The position numbers and the translations under genes were made by a program. From the NCBI RefSeq assembly GCF_008727865.1, contig NZ_VTWU01000004.1:372001-436000 (forward strand): a stretch of 64,000 nucleotides of DNA, written 5' to 3'. Below, piece after piece: positions 48,957 to 57,558 of this stretch. The notes beneath the pieces were generated by a model. That model made no database searches. It worked only from the letters and a program-made list of their open reading frames with translations, and had not been told where the DNA came from. Source of the DNA: Hymenobacter busanensis (GTDB taxonomy: Bacteria > Bacteroidota > Bacteroidia > Cytophagales > Hymenobacteraceae). How positions within the stretch are numbered: the first letter of the stretch is position 1; each line of letters opens with the position of its first letter.

Positions 48957-50003
48957 TTAGGCAGCCATGCCCAGTTGCGGCGTTTCCGTCAGCACCGGCT
49001 CGATACGGCTGCGCAGGCGCTCGGCCACGAAGCTGTTTTGCAGGTGCTGCGGCAGGTTGGCCACCAGCTCGCGGTAGCGCTCCAAGCCCAGGGCCTTGGC
49101 CACGTACGTCTCGTGGATGCCGTTCAGGTAGCTCACAATGTCGAGCAGCGAGTGATGGAACAGGTTGAAGTCGATGTCGGCTTCCACGTACCGCTCAATC
49201 TCGCGGCTGGTCTGCGAAATGCGCAGGCGGCCCAGCAAGTCGAAGATGGTGGTGTAGCCGAGGCGCCACGTAATCTGCTGCCAGTGCTGCGCCGTCCACT
49301 TATCGAGCAGTTTGCCCGTTTTCTGGCTGCGCAGAGCCGTATTGGGGTTAGCCTGCACCTGCTGGCGCACGGCCGCAGCTTTCTGCTTGCGGGTGGTGCG
49401 CAGAAACTGGCCGATCTGCGCCTGGGCGTCGATGGCCTTGCCGGCAATCTGCAGCCCGGCCTTGTAGCCGGCCAGCGGCAAGCGGTGGATGCTGAAGTCG
49501 CCGTAGGAACCAGCGGCGTAAAACGACACCGGACGCGGGTAGGCATTGCGCACCACCAAGCGGCCCACTTCGCGGCGAATCAGCGAAGGGTTGTTGGTAC
49601 GCACACCGGCTGTGTACAAAAACGCCTGCAAACCGGCCGTTACGGCGTGGTAAGCCTGCGGAAACGTCCAATGAAGGGCGTGGCGCAGGTAGTCCTCGTT
49701 GCCCAGCTCGGCGGTGGCACGCAGGGCGTACTCCGTGCTCCAGCAGTTAAGCAGCATCTTCTCCACCGCAGCCTGGTCGGCTTCGGTCAGCTCGGCCTGG
49801 TGGGCGCGGAAGAAGGGCAGGTGCTGCAAGCCCCCAGCCGCATCATCCGCCTCGCGGATGTGGTAGCTCAAGGCAAAAAAGTAGTTGAGAAACACCTGAG
49901 CCGGAATCGACTTGCGCCACGCCTCATCGTGCAGGGGCTGGTTCTCGTCAGCGGCTTGCAGGTGCAGAATGTTATCGTTCAGTTGCTCGTTCGTCGTCAT
50001 CAT
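48957..50003 (-). CDS. Hypothetical protein of about 350 residues
   Basis: A soluble, helix-rich protein without signal peptide or clear membrane helices. The N-terminal part (DEAWRKSIPAQVFLNYFFALS), a middle stretch PVSFYAAGSYGDFSIHRLPL and a C-terminal FDLLGRLRISQTSREIERY are the most distinctive pieces. No known family was recognised. The start is uncertain: ATG at 50003 begins a plausible MMTTNEQLNDN N-terminus, but ATGs at 50039 and 50081 extend it by 12 and 26 residues, and the upstream DNA is AT-rich with promoter-like sequence. Codon use is like its neighbours. A terminator follows. Confidence 0.65.
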   Translation of the reverse strand: MMTTNEQLNDNILHLQAADENQPLHDEAWRKSIPAQVFLNYFFALSYHIREADDAAGGLQHLPFFRAHQAELTEADQAAVEKMLLNCWSTEYALRATAELGNEDYLRHALHWTFPQAYHAVTAGLQAFLYTAGVRTNNPSLIRREVGRLVVRNAYPRPVSFYAAGSYGDFSIHRLPLAGYKAGLQIAGKAIDAQAQIGQFLRTTRKQKAAAVRQQVQANPNTALRSQKTGKLLDKWTAQHWQQITWRLGYTTIFDLLGRLRISQTSREIERYVEADIDFNLFHHSLLDIVSYLNGIHETYVAKALGLERYRELVANLPQHLQNSFVAERLRSRIEPVLTETPQLGMAA

Positions 50004-50138
50004 ACAAGCACAACGCAGATACGCCTCTTGAAGTGCCATTTTGCTAAAAAAATTGGTGTCAAAAGCTACAAATTTTATCATTGATAATCAGTGTCTTGTG
50101 GTCTTAGTAATGATTTTTATTAGGAAGAATAATCGATA

Positions 50139-50157
50139 CTGAAGCAAGCTGCTTCAG
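50139..50157. promoter_or_regulatory. Palindrome CTGAAGCA-AGC-TGCTTCAG
   Basis: Two exact 8-nt arms around a 3-nt loop lie in the region between two minus-strand genes, about 135 nt upstream of the 48957 gene's proposed start. It may be an operator or a small RNA hairpin. Confidence 0.4.
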
Positions 50158-50196
50158 CAGTGGCTTTTCGATACCTTTTCAGCCAGCACGGAATGC

Positions 50197-50230
50197 AAAA
50201 AGCCCCCGCGCCGGGTGGCACAGGGGCTTT
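50197..50230 (-). terminator. Intrinsic terminator of the Prc-like protease gene
   Basis: On the minus strand AAAGCCCC pairs with GGGGCTTT (with an internal TGCC/GGCG segment) and is followed by TTTTTGC. Confidence 0.7.
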
Positions 50231-50254
50231 GCTTTCTTGGGCGAAACGAGGACC

Positions 50255-52387
50255 TTACCGCTTGGTTACGGCGGCACTCAGCTGGTCGTTTATCACGGCC
50301 ACGGCTTCGCGCAGGTTGATGTCCTTCACCAGGTTTTTGGACAGGCGACGCACGCGGTTCTGCTTTACCGTATCCGATTGCACCGCGCGCAAATCAACAG
50401 GTAGCGGCGCGATGTTCAGCGCTACTGCCGCTTTCTGCGACTCTTCGTAGCGCTTTGACTCGGCCTTGGCTTTTTCCTGTTCGGCCAGGAACGAAGCCAG
50501 CTTCAGCGACACCACCGTGTCGTCTTTACGCTTGCGCATACGGGCCACAATGTCCTGCACCGTCTTGAAGCTGGGGCTGGCGGCCACACGGGCGGCGCTG
50601 GCAGCACGCAGCTTGTCGATGGCCGGGGGCTGGTTCCAGGCACGGTAGCGGGCCGGGCTGATTTCGTCCCACTTCAGCGGGTAATCAGCGTCTTTCTCGC
50701 CCTGGTCGAGGTAGCTGTCGGCGCCGGGCAGCAGAATGTCGGGCGTTACGCCTTTGAACTGCGTTGAGCCACCGTTGATGCGGTAGAATTTCTGGGTCGT
50801 GAGCTTGAGCGAACCAAACGGCTTGATGGCGTTGAACTCGGCTGGCAGGGCATCATCGAGGTTGATAATGCGCTGCACGGTGCCTTTGCCGTAGGTGCTG
50901 GTCGAGCCCATAATCACGCCGCGCTTGTAGTCTTGGATAGCAGCGGCCAGAATTTCGGAGGCCGAGGCGCTGTTCTTGTTCACTAGCACCACCAGCGGCC
51001 CGCCGTACTGCACGCGCGAATCACGGTCGTTCAGCACCTGGGCAGCACCCTGGGGCGAGCGAACCTGCACCACGGGACCGTTCTCGATGAACAAGCCCGA
51101 CATTTCCACGGCGTCGGTCAAGGAGCCGCCGCCGTTATTGCGCAGGTCGAGAATCACGCCCTGTACATTTTCATGGCTCAGCTTCTCCAATTCTCTCTTC
51201 ACGTCTTCGGCCGAGCTACGCCCGCCGTTGTCATTGAAATCGGCATAGAACGTGGGCAAGTGGATGTAGCCTACTTTCTTGCCGGCGTTGTCGATGGTGG
51301 CCGATTGGGCAAACCGGTCTTCCAGTATCACCACGTCGCGGGTGATGGGAATGATCTGGATGCTGCCGTCGGCTTTTTTCACCGTCAGGCGCACTTCGGT
51401 GCCTTTCGGACCGCGGATGTAGCTGATGGCCTTGTCGAGGCGCATGCCTTCGATGGAAATCGGTTCGGCGGCACCCTGCGCCACGCGCTGAATAACGTCG
51501 CCAACTTTTAGCTGCCCCTGCCGATACGACGCAGAACCGGGCACGATGTCGGCTACTTTGATCTGGCCGTCTTTCTGTTGCAGGGTAGCACCAATGCCTT
51601 CGAAGCGGCCCGTCAACTCAATATCAAACGCCTCTTTGTCGCGCGGGGCGTAGTATTCGGTGTGCGGGTCATAGGTGTTGGCAATGGTGTTGGCCCACAG
51701 CGCAAGCCGGTCGTTGTCGTCGGTTTGCATCAGGTCGTTGAACTGCTCGTCGAAGTTCTTGAGCACACGCTTGCGGGCTTCGGCCTCCATTTCGGTGGCC
51801 GATAAAGCCGGCGTAGACGCTTTCTTGGGGTCACGCTTGGCTTGCTCTTCCTGAATTTCAGCCAGACGAATCAGCGTCTGGTACTTCAGGTACTTGCGCC
51901 ACTCTTCCCGCTGGGCAGCGGCATCAGCCGGAAACTGCGCTTTGTCGGGGTCCGACTGATACGACTCGTCCACCGTGAAATCCATGGGCTTGCTCAGCAG
52001 GTCGCGGTACAGGGCCTGCACGTCTTTGGTGCGCTGCTTGAGCAGCTGCGTCGAGAGGTCCACAAACTCGTGCGAACCGCGGCGCACCTGGTCGTCCAAG
52101 TCGGTTTGGTACTTACGCAGCTGGGCAATGTCCGATTGCAATAAGAACTTCTTCGAGTAGTCGATGCGCTTGAGGGAAAGGTCGTATACCCGGCGCGAGA
52201 AATTGTCATCAATTTGCTCCGGCTGGTAGTGCACGGCGCTCAGCCCTTGCAGCATCGCCTTGATGAGCACTTCATCTTTTTGGGGCGTGCGGGCGTCGTT
52301 GCCGCGGTACAGCTTGTAGGAGGCCAGTACGAATATGGCCGCAACTACGGCAGCGTACAGGCCTATGCGAAGGCGAAGGAAGGGCAT
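50255..52387 (-). CDS. C-terminal processing (tail-specific) protease, S41 family
   Basis: A 710-residue envelope protease of the Prc/CTP type, with an N-terminal signal or anchor helix (residues about 5-22). A PDZ-like domain lies at about 235-320 (GIGATLQQKDGQIKVADIVPG). The S41 catalytic domain follows: the serine is in NKNSASASEILAAA and the lysine in STYGKGTVQ, forming the Ser-Lys dyad. The C-terminal 150 residues resemble the DUF3340 extension of Prc. Such proteases trim or degrade periplasmic proteins. A perfect promoter element TATGTTTG is at 52413-52420; the ATG at 52387 is preferred over an upstream TTG. Confidence 0.93.
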   Translation of the reverse strand: MPFLRLRIGLYAAVVAAIFVLASYKLYRGNDARTPQKDEVLIKAMLQGLSAVHYQPEQIDDNFSRRVYDLSLKRIDYSKKFLLQSDIAQLRKYQTDLDDQVRRGSHEFVDLSTQLLKQRTKDVQALYRDLLSKPMDFTVDESYQSDPDKAQFPADAAAQREEWRKYLKYQTLIRLAEIQEEQAKRDPKKASTPALSATEMEAEARKRVLKNFDEQFNDLMQTDDNDRLALWANTIANTYDPHTEYYAPRDKEAFDIELTGRFEGIGATLQQKDGQIKVADIVPGSASYRQGQLKVGDVIQRVAQGAAEPISIEGMRLDKAISYIRGPKGTEVRLTVKKADGSIQIIPITRDVVILEDRFAQSATIDNAGKKVGYIHLPTFYADFNDNGGRSSAEDVKRELEKLSHENVQGVILDLRNNGGGSLTDAVEMSGLFIENGPVVQVRSPQGAAQVLNDRDSRVQYGGPLVVLVNKNSASASEILAAAIQDYKRGVIMGSTSTYGKGTVQRIINLDDALPAEFNAIKPFGSLKLTTQKFYRINGGSTQFKGVTPDILLPGADSYLDQGEKDADYPLKWDEISPARYRAWNQPPAIDKLRAASAARVAASPSFKTVQDIVARMRKRKDDTVVSLKLASFLAEQEKAKAESKRYEESQKAAVALNIAPLPVDLRAVQSDTVKQNRVRRLSKNLVKDINLREAVAVINDQLSAAVTKR

Positions 52388-52412
52388 GAGAAGCAACTAA
52401 AAAGTGTCTAAG

Positions 52413-52420
52413 CAAACATA
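52413..52420 (-). promoter_or_regulatory. -7 promoter element TATGTTTG of the Prc-like gene
   Basis: A perfect TAnnTTTG on the minus strand, 25 nt upstream of the start codon. Confidence 0.65.
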
Positions 52421-52533
52421 CGCAAAAGCCGTTCCTGCGGGTGAACAGGCCAGGGCCAGAAGCGTCGCTTTTTAAGTAAACGACGTGCTGTGGGCAATAA
52501 GTGCCCTAATGCTGAGCGTACTCCAATAGATAC

Positions 52534-52566
52534 AAAAAAAGCCTCCCCGGTTGCGGGGAGGCTTTT
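52534..52566 (-). terminator. Intrinsic terminator of the glycine-zipper protein gene
   Basis: On the minus strand GCCTCCCCG pairs with CGGGGAGGC and is followed by seven T residues. Confidence 0.92.
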
Positions 52567-52585
52567 CAATGAAGCTAAAAGTAGC

Positions 52586-53479
52586 TTAGTAGTAGATACG
52601 GTCGCCGTTGTTGCGGCGGAACTCGTCCTGGAAGTGACGGGCGTCGTCGTCGTTGCGGGGGCGTACGCCCATCACAATGCCGCCGTTCTTAATGTCCTGC
52701 TCGTACTCAGCAGCGCGGTCTTCGGGAATGCCCGAGCCTACCAGCGCGCCTACCAGGCCGCCCGTGAGGCCACCGGCGCCAGCGCCAGCCAGTGCAGCAG
52801 CCAGCGGACCGGCCACAATCAGACCCAAGCCGGGCAGAGCTACCGAAGTACCGATGGCGGCAATGGCGCCAATTACGGCACCAGCCGTGCCACCGATGGC
52901 CGAGCCTACACCAGCGCCTTCCATGGCTTTGTTGCCGAGGTCGGTATCAGGGGTGTGGTCACCAAAGTGGGTTTTGCGGGTGTCGTCCGACATCAGCAGG
53001 TTCACGTCGTCGGTGGTGTAGCCGCGCGACGACAGCGACTGGTATGCTTTTTCAGCACTTTGACGGTCGCGGAAAGTCGAGGTGAGGTAACCCCCGCCTT
53101 TGTTGCTCGAACCGTAGGTTTCGTTGCTGCCGGTTACGGCACGGGCGGCGTCGCCAGCCGTGTTTTGCACGGCATCAATGCCGCGGCCTACCACGGCACC
53201 CGGGGTGCCGGCCATTGCGCCGCCTTTCTGGGTGGCGCTGTAGTCGTGATGCTGCTCGTCCGAATCAGCGCGGTTTTGCGGGGCGCTGTAGCCCGAGCCC
53301 ACGTTGCTGGCCGACGACGTATTGCTGCTCGAATTCAGTCCCGAGCTACCCATCGAACCGCTGCCCGAATGCTGCTCGCTGCCGTAGCCGGCGCCAGCAC
53401 CAGTGCCTTGCGTATTGGGGTTCATGCTCGAGCCAGTGCCGGGCGTATTGCCCAAGTTGGAGGTGTTGTCGGTATTCAT
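52586..53479 (-). CDS. General stress protein-like, glycine-zipper protein
   Basis: A 297-residue protein. The first 100 residues are low-complexity Asn/Ser/Gly/Thr (for example GTGSSMNPNTQGTGAGAGYG) and likely disordered. A central region TSTFRDRQSAEKAYQSLSSR followed by GYTTDDVNLLMSD resembles the YflT/general stress 17M domain. The next 100 residues form a glycine-zipper membrane segment (GTAGAVIGAIAAIGTSV and GAGAGGLTGGLVGALVGSG). A short acidic C-terminus ends DDDARHFQDEF. It is probably a membrane-associated stress protein. The start at 53479 is set by the family-like N-terminus. Confidence 0.75.
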   Translation of the reverse strand: MNTDNTSNLGNTPGTGSSMNPNTQGTGAGAGYGSEQHSGSGSMGSSGLNSSSNTSSASNVGSGYSAPQNRADSDEQHHDYSATQKGGAMAGTPGAVVGRGIDAVQNTAGDAARAVTGSNETYGSSNKGGGYLTSTFRDRQSAEKAYQSLSSRGYTTDDVNLLMSDDTRKTHFGDHTPDTDLGNKAMEGAGVGSAIGGTAGAVIGAIAAIGTSVALPGLGLIVAGPLAAALAGAGAGGLTGGLVGALVGSGIPEDRAAEYEQDIKNGGIVMGVRPRNDDDARHFQDEFRRNNGDRIYY

Positions 53480-53655
53480 GGGTGAGGTTGTGGTATGTGA
53501 AAGGGAAGGGAAAACATTGACGGAAAACCTACCAGCAACAGAGCAGTTGCTATCGGTACCGTTGGCTCCCTTAACGGCAGCACTCCGGTCGGGGTTACAA
53601 ACGACCGGGCCTAAATCCAACTTTCACAGGCCAGCGCCTCGCACCGGCAACGGCT

Positions 53656-54024
53656 TTAGGAGAACTGCTGGAAGTTCTCGTCGTTGCGCCAGAAGGCGCG
53701 GCATTCGTTGCGCAAGCCGGGCAAAAACTCCGGGTTTTGCTTCAGTTCCCGCCACGGGCCCAGGCCCATCCGCTCGCAGAGCTTGAAGAACGAGTCGCCC
53801 TGGCCTTTAGAGCCTTCTACTTTCACGAGGCTACTCAAAATGGGCCGGCCCGCCGTGTACTCGGTGTCCGATATTTCGGCCAGAATTTCGTTGAGGCGCG
53901 ATTTTTCATGCGACACATCCAGGTTCAAGCCAAGCTCGGCTTCCTGCACCAACGTGAGGTAGCTGACGGTGCCGGTTTGGTTGCGGGAAATGTTGATCAG
54001 GTAGCGGCGAATTCGCGCGTTCAT
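53656..54024 (-). CDS. Small conserved protein, function unknown
   Basis: A 122-residue soluble protein. RRYLINISRNQTGTVSYLTL opens it, RLNEILAEISDTEYTAGRPILSSLV lies in the middle and DSFFKLCERMGLGPW near the end; the spacing of these segments matches a small family seen in Bacteroidota that I cannot name. It may bind nucleic acid or another protein, but nothing visible shows this. It is a separate gene, 122 bp after the proline dehydrogenase terminator region. Confidence 0.65.
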   Translation of the reverse strand: MNARIRRYLINISRNQTGTVSYLTLVQEAELGLNLDVSHEKSRLNEILAEISDTEYTAGRPILSSLVKVEGSKGQGDSFFKLCERMGLGPWRELKQNPEFLPGLRNECRAFWRNDENFQQFS

Positions 54025-54071
54025 TGGACGGTAAGCGAGAGGGGAGAAGCAGTAACGGGCTCGGAAAATAC

Positions 54072-54112
54072 AAAAAAAGACCCGCCGCGCCGGAAAATAT
54101 CCAGCGCGGCGG
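54072..54112 (-). terminator. Intrinsic terminator of the proline dehydrogenase gene
   Basis: On the minus strand CCGCCGCGC pairs with GCGCGGCGG and runs into TTTTTTTG. Confidence 0.88.
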
Positions 54113-54146
54113 AGCGTTGCACCAAAATTGTGCCGATACGAATGGG

Positions 54147-55337
54147 CTACGCCTTGCGCCGCTCTATCTCGCGCTTGATGAGCAAGAACTCGCGGCTGCT
54201 CTGCCCGGCAATGGCGGTGTTCTCGTCGGCGCGGCGCAGCAAGTAGGGCATAACGGCCTCTACGGGGCCGTAGGGCACGTATTTGGCCGTATTGTAGCCG
54301 GCGTGGGCGAGGTTGTAGCTCAGGTTGTCGCTCATGCCGTAGAGCTGCGCAAACCAGATTCGCTCGTCGTTGGGGGCCAGCTCGTGCTCGGCCATCAATT
54401 CGGTGAGCAAGCGCGAAGAATCTTCGTTGTGGGTACCGGCGCAGATGGCGAGGCGGTCGAGGTGCGCCACGGAAAAACGCAGGGCTTCGTTATACAGCTG
54501 GTCGGTAGCGGCTTTGGTAGGGTTGATAGGATTCTGATAGCCGCGCTGCGAGGCAGTACGGGCTTCTTTTTCCATGTAAGCGCCGCGCACCAGCTTGGCG
54601 CCCACATAATAGCCCTCGGCCACGCCCAGTTCGTAGTCGGCTTTGAGGCCGTCGAGGCGGTCGTGGCGGTAGAGCTGGTAGGTGTTCCACACGATGGCCC
54701 GCTCACGGTTGTAGCGGCGCATCATGTCGCGGGCTAAATCGTCGATGGTGGTCTGGAACCAGCTTTCCTCGGCATCGACAAACACGCGCACTTTTTTCTC
54801 GAAAGCGCGGCGGCAGATGGCGTCTACGCGCTCCAGGCCGCGGTCGTAGCGGGTTTGCTCGGCGGCGCTCAGCGGCTTGCCGGCCTGCACTTTTTCGAGC
54901 AGCGCGCTGTCGGCCACGCCCGTTACTTTGAAGACCGAAAACGGAATGTGCGGGTTGCCAGCGGCCAAATCGATGGTGCGCAGCAGCTCGTCGCGGGTGG
55001 CATCAAAGCTTTGTTCGCTGCCTTCGCCTTCCACCGAGTAGTCGAGGATGGTGCCGATGTGGTAGCGGCCCAACTCGGCAATGACGGGCTTGCATTCGTC
55101 GATGGTTTCGCCGCCGCAGAACTGCTGGAAGATGGTGTATTTCACGGCCGTTTTGGCGCCCGGAATACCCCAGCCCAAGGCCCGCTTCATCATGCCGCCG
55201 CCGAAACTCACCAACGTTTTGTTGTTCATGGCCGCAAAGAGGGCGTACATGCGCCGCAATTCGGCGCTGGACTTGGCGGCAAAGGCAATAGCGGTGTTGT
55301 CGAAGGAAACGACGGGCTTGGTTTGGGGAACGGGCAT
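54147..55337 (-). CDS. Proline dehydrogenase family protein
   Basis: A 396-residue flavoenzyme that oxidises proline to pyrroline-5-carboxylate, passing electrons to the respiratory chain. The TIM-barrel core includes FVDAEESWFQTTIDDLA (residues about 195-211), AKLVRGAYMEKEA near 258 and AGTHNEDSSRL near 305, the FAD and substrate segments of PRODH. The end, with YVPYGPVEAVMPYLLRRADEN, carries the active-site arginines. It is the stand-alone, monofunctional form; no pyrroline carboxylate dehydrogenase gene is nearby. A TATCTTCG element lies 24 nt upstream. Confidence 0.93.
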   Translation of the reverse strand: MPVPQTKPVVSFDNTAIAFAAKSSAELRRMYALFAAMNNKTLVSFGGGMMKRALGWGIPGAKTAVKYTIFQQFCGGETIDECKPVIAELGRYHIGTILDYSVEGEGSEQSFDATRDELLRTIDLAAGNPHIPFSVFKVTGVADSALLEKVQAGKPLSAAEQTRYDRGLERVDAICRRAFEKKVRVFVDAEESWFQTTIDDLARDMMRRYNRERAIVWNTYQLYRHDRLDGLKADYELGVAEGYYVGAKLVRGAYMEKEARTASQRGYQNPINPTKAATDQLYNEALRFSVAHLDRLAICAGTHNEDSSRLLTELMAEHELAPNDERIWFAQLYGMSDNLSYNLAHAGYNTAKYVPYGPVEAVMPYLLRRADENTAIAGQSSREFLLIKREIERRKA

Positions 55338-55360
55338 GCGGCGCGGTAAGTTTGGGGCAG

Positions 55361-55368
55361 CGAAGATA
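55361..55368 (-). promoter_or_regulatory. Candidate -7 element TATCTTCG
   Basis: Seven of eight positions match TAnnTTTG upstream of the proline dehydrogenase start. Confidence 0.45.
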
Positions 55369-55491
55369 GCCACGAAACAACGTTTCGGGACGCGTAGTTA
55401 CACTACCGGCCGCTTATCTGGGCTCGTTCGCATTCATTCTTCCGCGGTTGCCATTTTGGGTTGAAATGGCCCCATTACCGCGTCTCGCGCC

Positions 55492-56574
55492 ATGGAACTC
55501 GACACGTATTTCACCCGCATGCTGGCCCGCAAAGGGCAGCCGCTCTTGTTTGCCGGGCCGTGCTCGGCCGAAACCGAAGAGCAAACCCTCGCCACCGCCT
55601 GCGGCCTGCAGGGCGTTGAGGTCGACTTGTTTCGGGCTGGCATCTGGAAGCCGCGCACCCGGCCCGGCTCGTTTGAGGGCATTGGCACCGAAGGGCTAAA
55701 GTGGCTGCAGCGCGTGAAAGCCGAAACCGGCCTGCTCGTGACGGTGGAAGTGGCCACGCCGCGCCACGTGGAAGAATGCCTCGCCCACGGCATCGACGTG
55801 CTCTGGATTGGGGCGCGCACCACTGTCAACCCGTTTGCGGTGCAGGAACTGGCCGAAGCTTTGGGCGGAACGGGCGTGCCGGTGATGGTGAAAAATCCCG
55901 TCAATCCCGACCTTGCGCTGTGGGCCGGGGCGCTGGAGCGCCTCGACCGCGCCGGCGTACGGGATTTGGCCGCCATCCACCGCGGCTTCAGCACCGGCGC
56001 GCCCTCGCGCTACCGCAACGCACCCACCTGGGGCATTCCCATTGAGCTGAAAACGCGCTTCCCCGAAATTCCGCTTATCTGCGACCCCAGCCACATTACC
56101 GGCCGCCGCGACCTGCTGCTGCCCGTGGCCCAAAAAGCCCTCGACCTCGACTACGACGGGCTGATGCTGGAAACGCACCCCGACCCCGACAACGCTTGGA
56201 GCGACGCCGCGCAGCAAGTCACGCCGCAACGCCTCGCCGAGATGATGCAGGAGCTGAAGTACCGCTACCGCACCACCGACAATGCCGACTACCTCAACAA
56301 AGCCGAGGAATTGCGCCAGAAAATGGACGTGGCCGACCAGGATATTATTGAGGCCCTGGCCCGGCGCATGTCGCTGGTAGAAGAGCTGGCCGAGTACAAA
56401 AAGCAGAACAACGTGAAGATTTTGCAGCTGGACCGCTGGACGGAAATCTTCAAAAGCCGCCCGGAATGGGCGGCACGGCTGAACGTGAACGACAAATTCG
56501 TGGCCGAGCTCTACAAGCTCATTCACATCGAAAGCATCCGCAAGCAGACGGAAATTATGCAGCGGCCGGAGTAG
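55492..56574 (+). CDS. Bifunctional DAHP synthase/chorismate mutase (type II)
   Basis: A 360-residue fusion of the first shikimate enzyme with chorismate mutase. Residues about 15-255 are a KDO8P-like DAHP synthase barrel: LFAGPCSAET near residue 18, FRAGIWKPRTRPGSFEG near 47, and PLICDPSHITGRRD near 193. Residues about 270-355 form an AroQ-type chorismate mutase helix domain, LRQKMDVADQDIIEALARRM with LVEELAEYKKQN. The order synthase then mutase is typical of Bacteroidota. The fusion lets prephenate feedback regulate the pathway entry, known for relatives. aroB and aroA lie about 1 kb downstream. Confidence 0.95.
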   Translation: MELDTYFTRMLARKGQPLLFAGPCSAETEEQTLATACGLQGVEVDLFRAGIWKPRTRPGSFEGIGTEGLKWLQRVKAETGLLVTVEVATPRHVEECLAHGIDVLWIGARTTVNPFAVQELAEALGGTGVPVMVKNPVNPDLALWAGALERLDRAGVRDLAAIHRGFSTGAPSRYRNAPTWGIPIELKTRFPEIPLICDPSHITGRRDLLLPVAQKALDLDYDGLMLETHPDPDNAWSDAAQQVTPQRLAEMMQELKYRYRTTDNADYLNKAEELRQKMDVADQDIIEALARRMSLVEELAEYKKQNNVKILQLDRWTEIFKSRPEWAARLNVNDKFVAELYKLIHIESIRKQTEIMQRPE

Positions 56575-56584
56575 TCCGCGTGGC

Positions 56585-57004
56585 TTACTTGCTCTGACGG
56601 GTCACCACGCGGCCGTAGGTTTTGCGCGGCGCATCGAAGCACAACCCTTGGTCAATCACCAGCACGTCGTTGACGATACTGTAGCTGGCGGCCGGCGTCT
56701 GCGTAGCCCAACTGAAGGTCACCAAGTCGGCATTGGTGGCGCAGCTGGTGGAGCCGGTGCTGAGCTGGTATGTGCCCGTGCGCTCCACCTGGCCGTTGTG
56801 GTATTCGGTTACGTTGCCAGCGGCGTCAAACGTGATGCTTTCTACTGGAGTGGGCGTACCGGACGGGCAGTAGCACTCCAGCTTGTTGAGCGACCAAGTG
56901 CCCACCAGGCCCGTGGGTTTGGTTTGGGTTTCGTCGTCGGAATTGCAGCTGCCGAGGGCCAGGCCGCCTAGCAGCAGAAGAGAAAAGAGGGCAGGGATTT
57001 TCAT
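56585..57004 (-). CDS. Lipocalin-like lipoprotein
   Basis: A 139-residue lipoprotein (lipobox LALGSCNSD). The mature part has LVGTWSLNKLECYC, then a beta strand VESITFDAAGNVTEYHNGQ and a GTYQLST turn, and later strands with SYSIVNDVLVID. This looks like the small lipocalin-like (DUF4488/DUF5004-type) beta-barrel family of Bacteroidota. Four cysteines may form disulfides. It is followed on the same strand by a related lipoprotein. Role unknown. Confidence 0.7.
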   Translation of the reverse strand: MKIPALFSLLLLGGLALGSCNSDDETQTKPTGLVGTWSLNKLECYCPSGTPTPVESITFDAAGNVTEYHNGQVERTGTYQLSTGSTSCATNADLVTFSWATQTPAASYSIVNDVLVIDQGLCFDAPRKTYGRVVTRQSK

Positions 57005-57035
57005 GGCGGTAGGAAGATAAGAATGAAAGCGCCGG

Positions 57036-57446
57036 TTAGCGGTTGTACTCGTGCTGCTGGCCGTCGGCCACTTCGTCGCGCAGCGTGAGGTGGCTGCCGC
57101 CGACCAAGGCCGACTGGGCAAGGCCGCTGCCGTAGCGAATGATGAAAGCAGTTTGCCCGTCGATAACCGACGTGCCCCGGCGTACGGTGTAGCTGTCGGT
57201 ACCCAGCAAGCGGCCGTTGCGGTAGCGGCGCACTTGGCCGTCGGGGCCAAACTCCAGTTGCTGCTGGTCGCCGGTGCCGGCAGGCGTGAGCACCTGGCCC
57301 GTGAAACCGCCCGAGGACTGCTGCCACGTCCAGCTGTCCTGCAGAATTTCGGTGGCAGGACGAACATCATCGGTCGAATCTTGCTGGCACGAAACCAGCG
57401 AAACCGACGACAAAAGCAGAAACAAGGCAAACAAACGGGTGCGCAT
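57036..57446 (-). CDS. Lipocalin-like lipoprotein, second copy
   Basis: A 136-residue lipoprotein (lipobox SLVSCQQD). It shares the layout of the neighbouring 56585-57004 gene: a WTWQQS strand near the start, LEFGPDGQVRRYRNGRLLG with the same (I/L)xFxxxGxVxxYxNG pattern, and a TDSYTVRRG turn. The two are likely tandem paralogues that have diverged strongly. It lies 31 bp upstream of the other gene, so one operon is likely, set between the DAHP synthase and aroB genes in the opposite direction. Function unknown. Confidence 0.7.
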   Translation of the reverse strand: MRTRLFALFLLLSSVSLVSCQQDSTDDVRPATEILQDSWTWQQSSGGFTGQVLTPAGTGDQQQLEFGPDGQVRRYRNGRLLGTDSYTVRRGTSVIDGQTAFIIRYGSGLAQSALVGGSHLTLRDEVADGQQHEYNR

Positions 57447-57546
57447 GTGGTATTCGGGACTGACTATACAACAGATACCGGAACGCGGCTGCGCGGTTGC
57501 ATCGTATGCCGGAAAAGCGCCGCCCCGCAAGTTTCGACCGAACTGT

Positions 57547-57554
57547 GAACTTTG
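57547..57554 (+). promoter_or_regulatory. -7 promoter-like element GAACTTTG
   Basis: Seven of eight positions match TAnnTTTG. It ends only 4 nt before the proposed GTG start of aroB, so the transcript would be leaderless. Confidence 0.4.
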
Positions 57555-57558
57555 CCCC

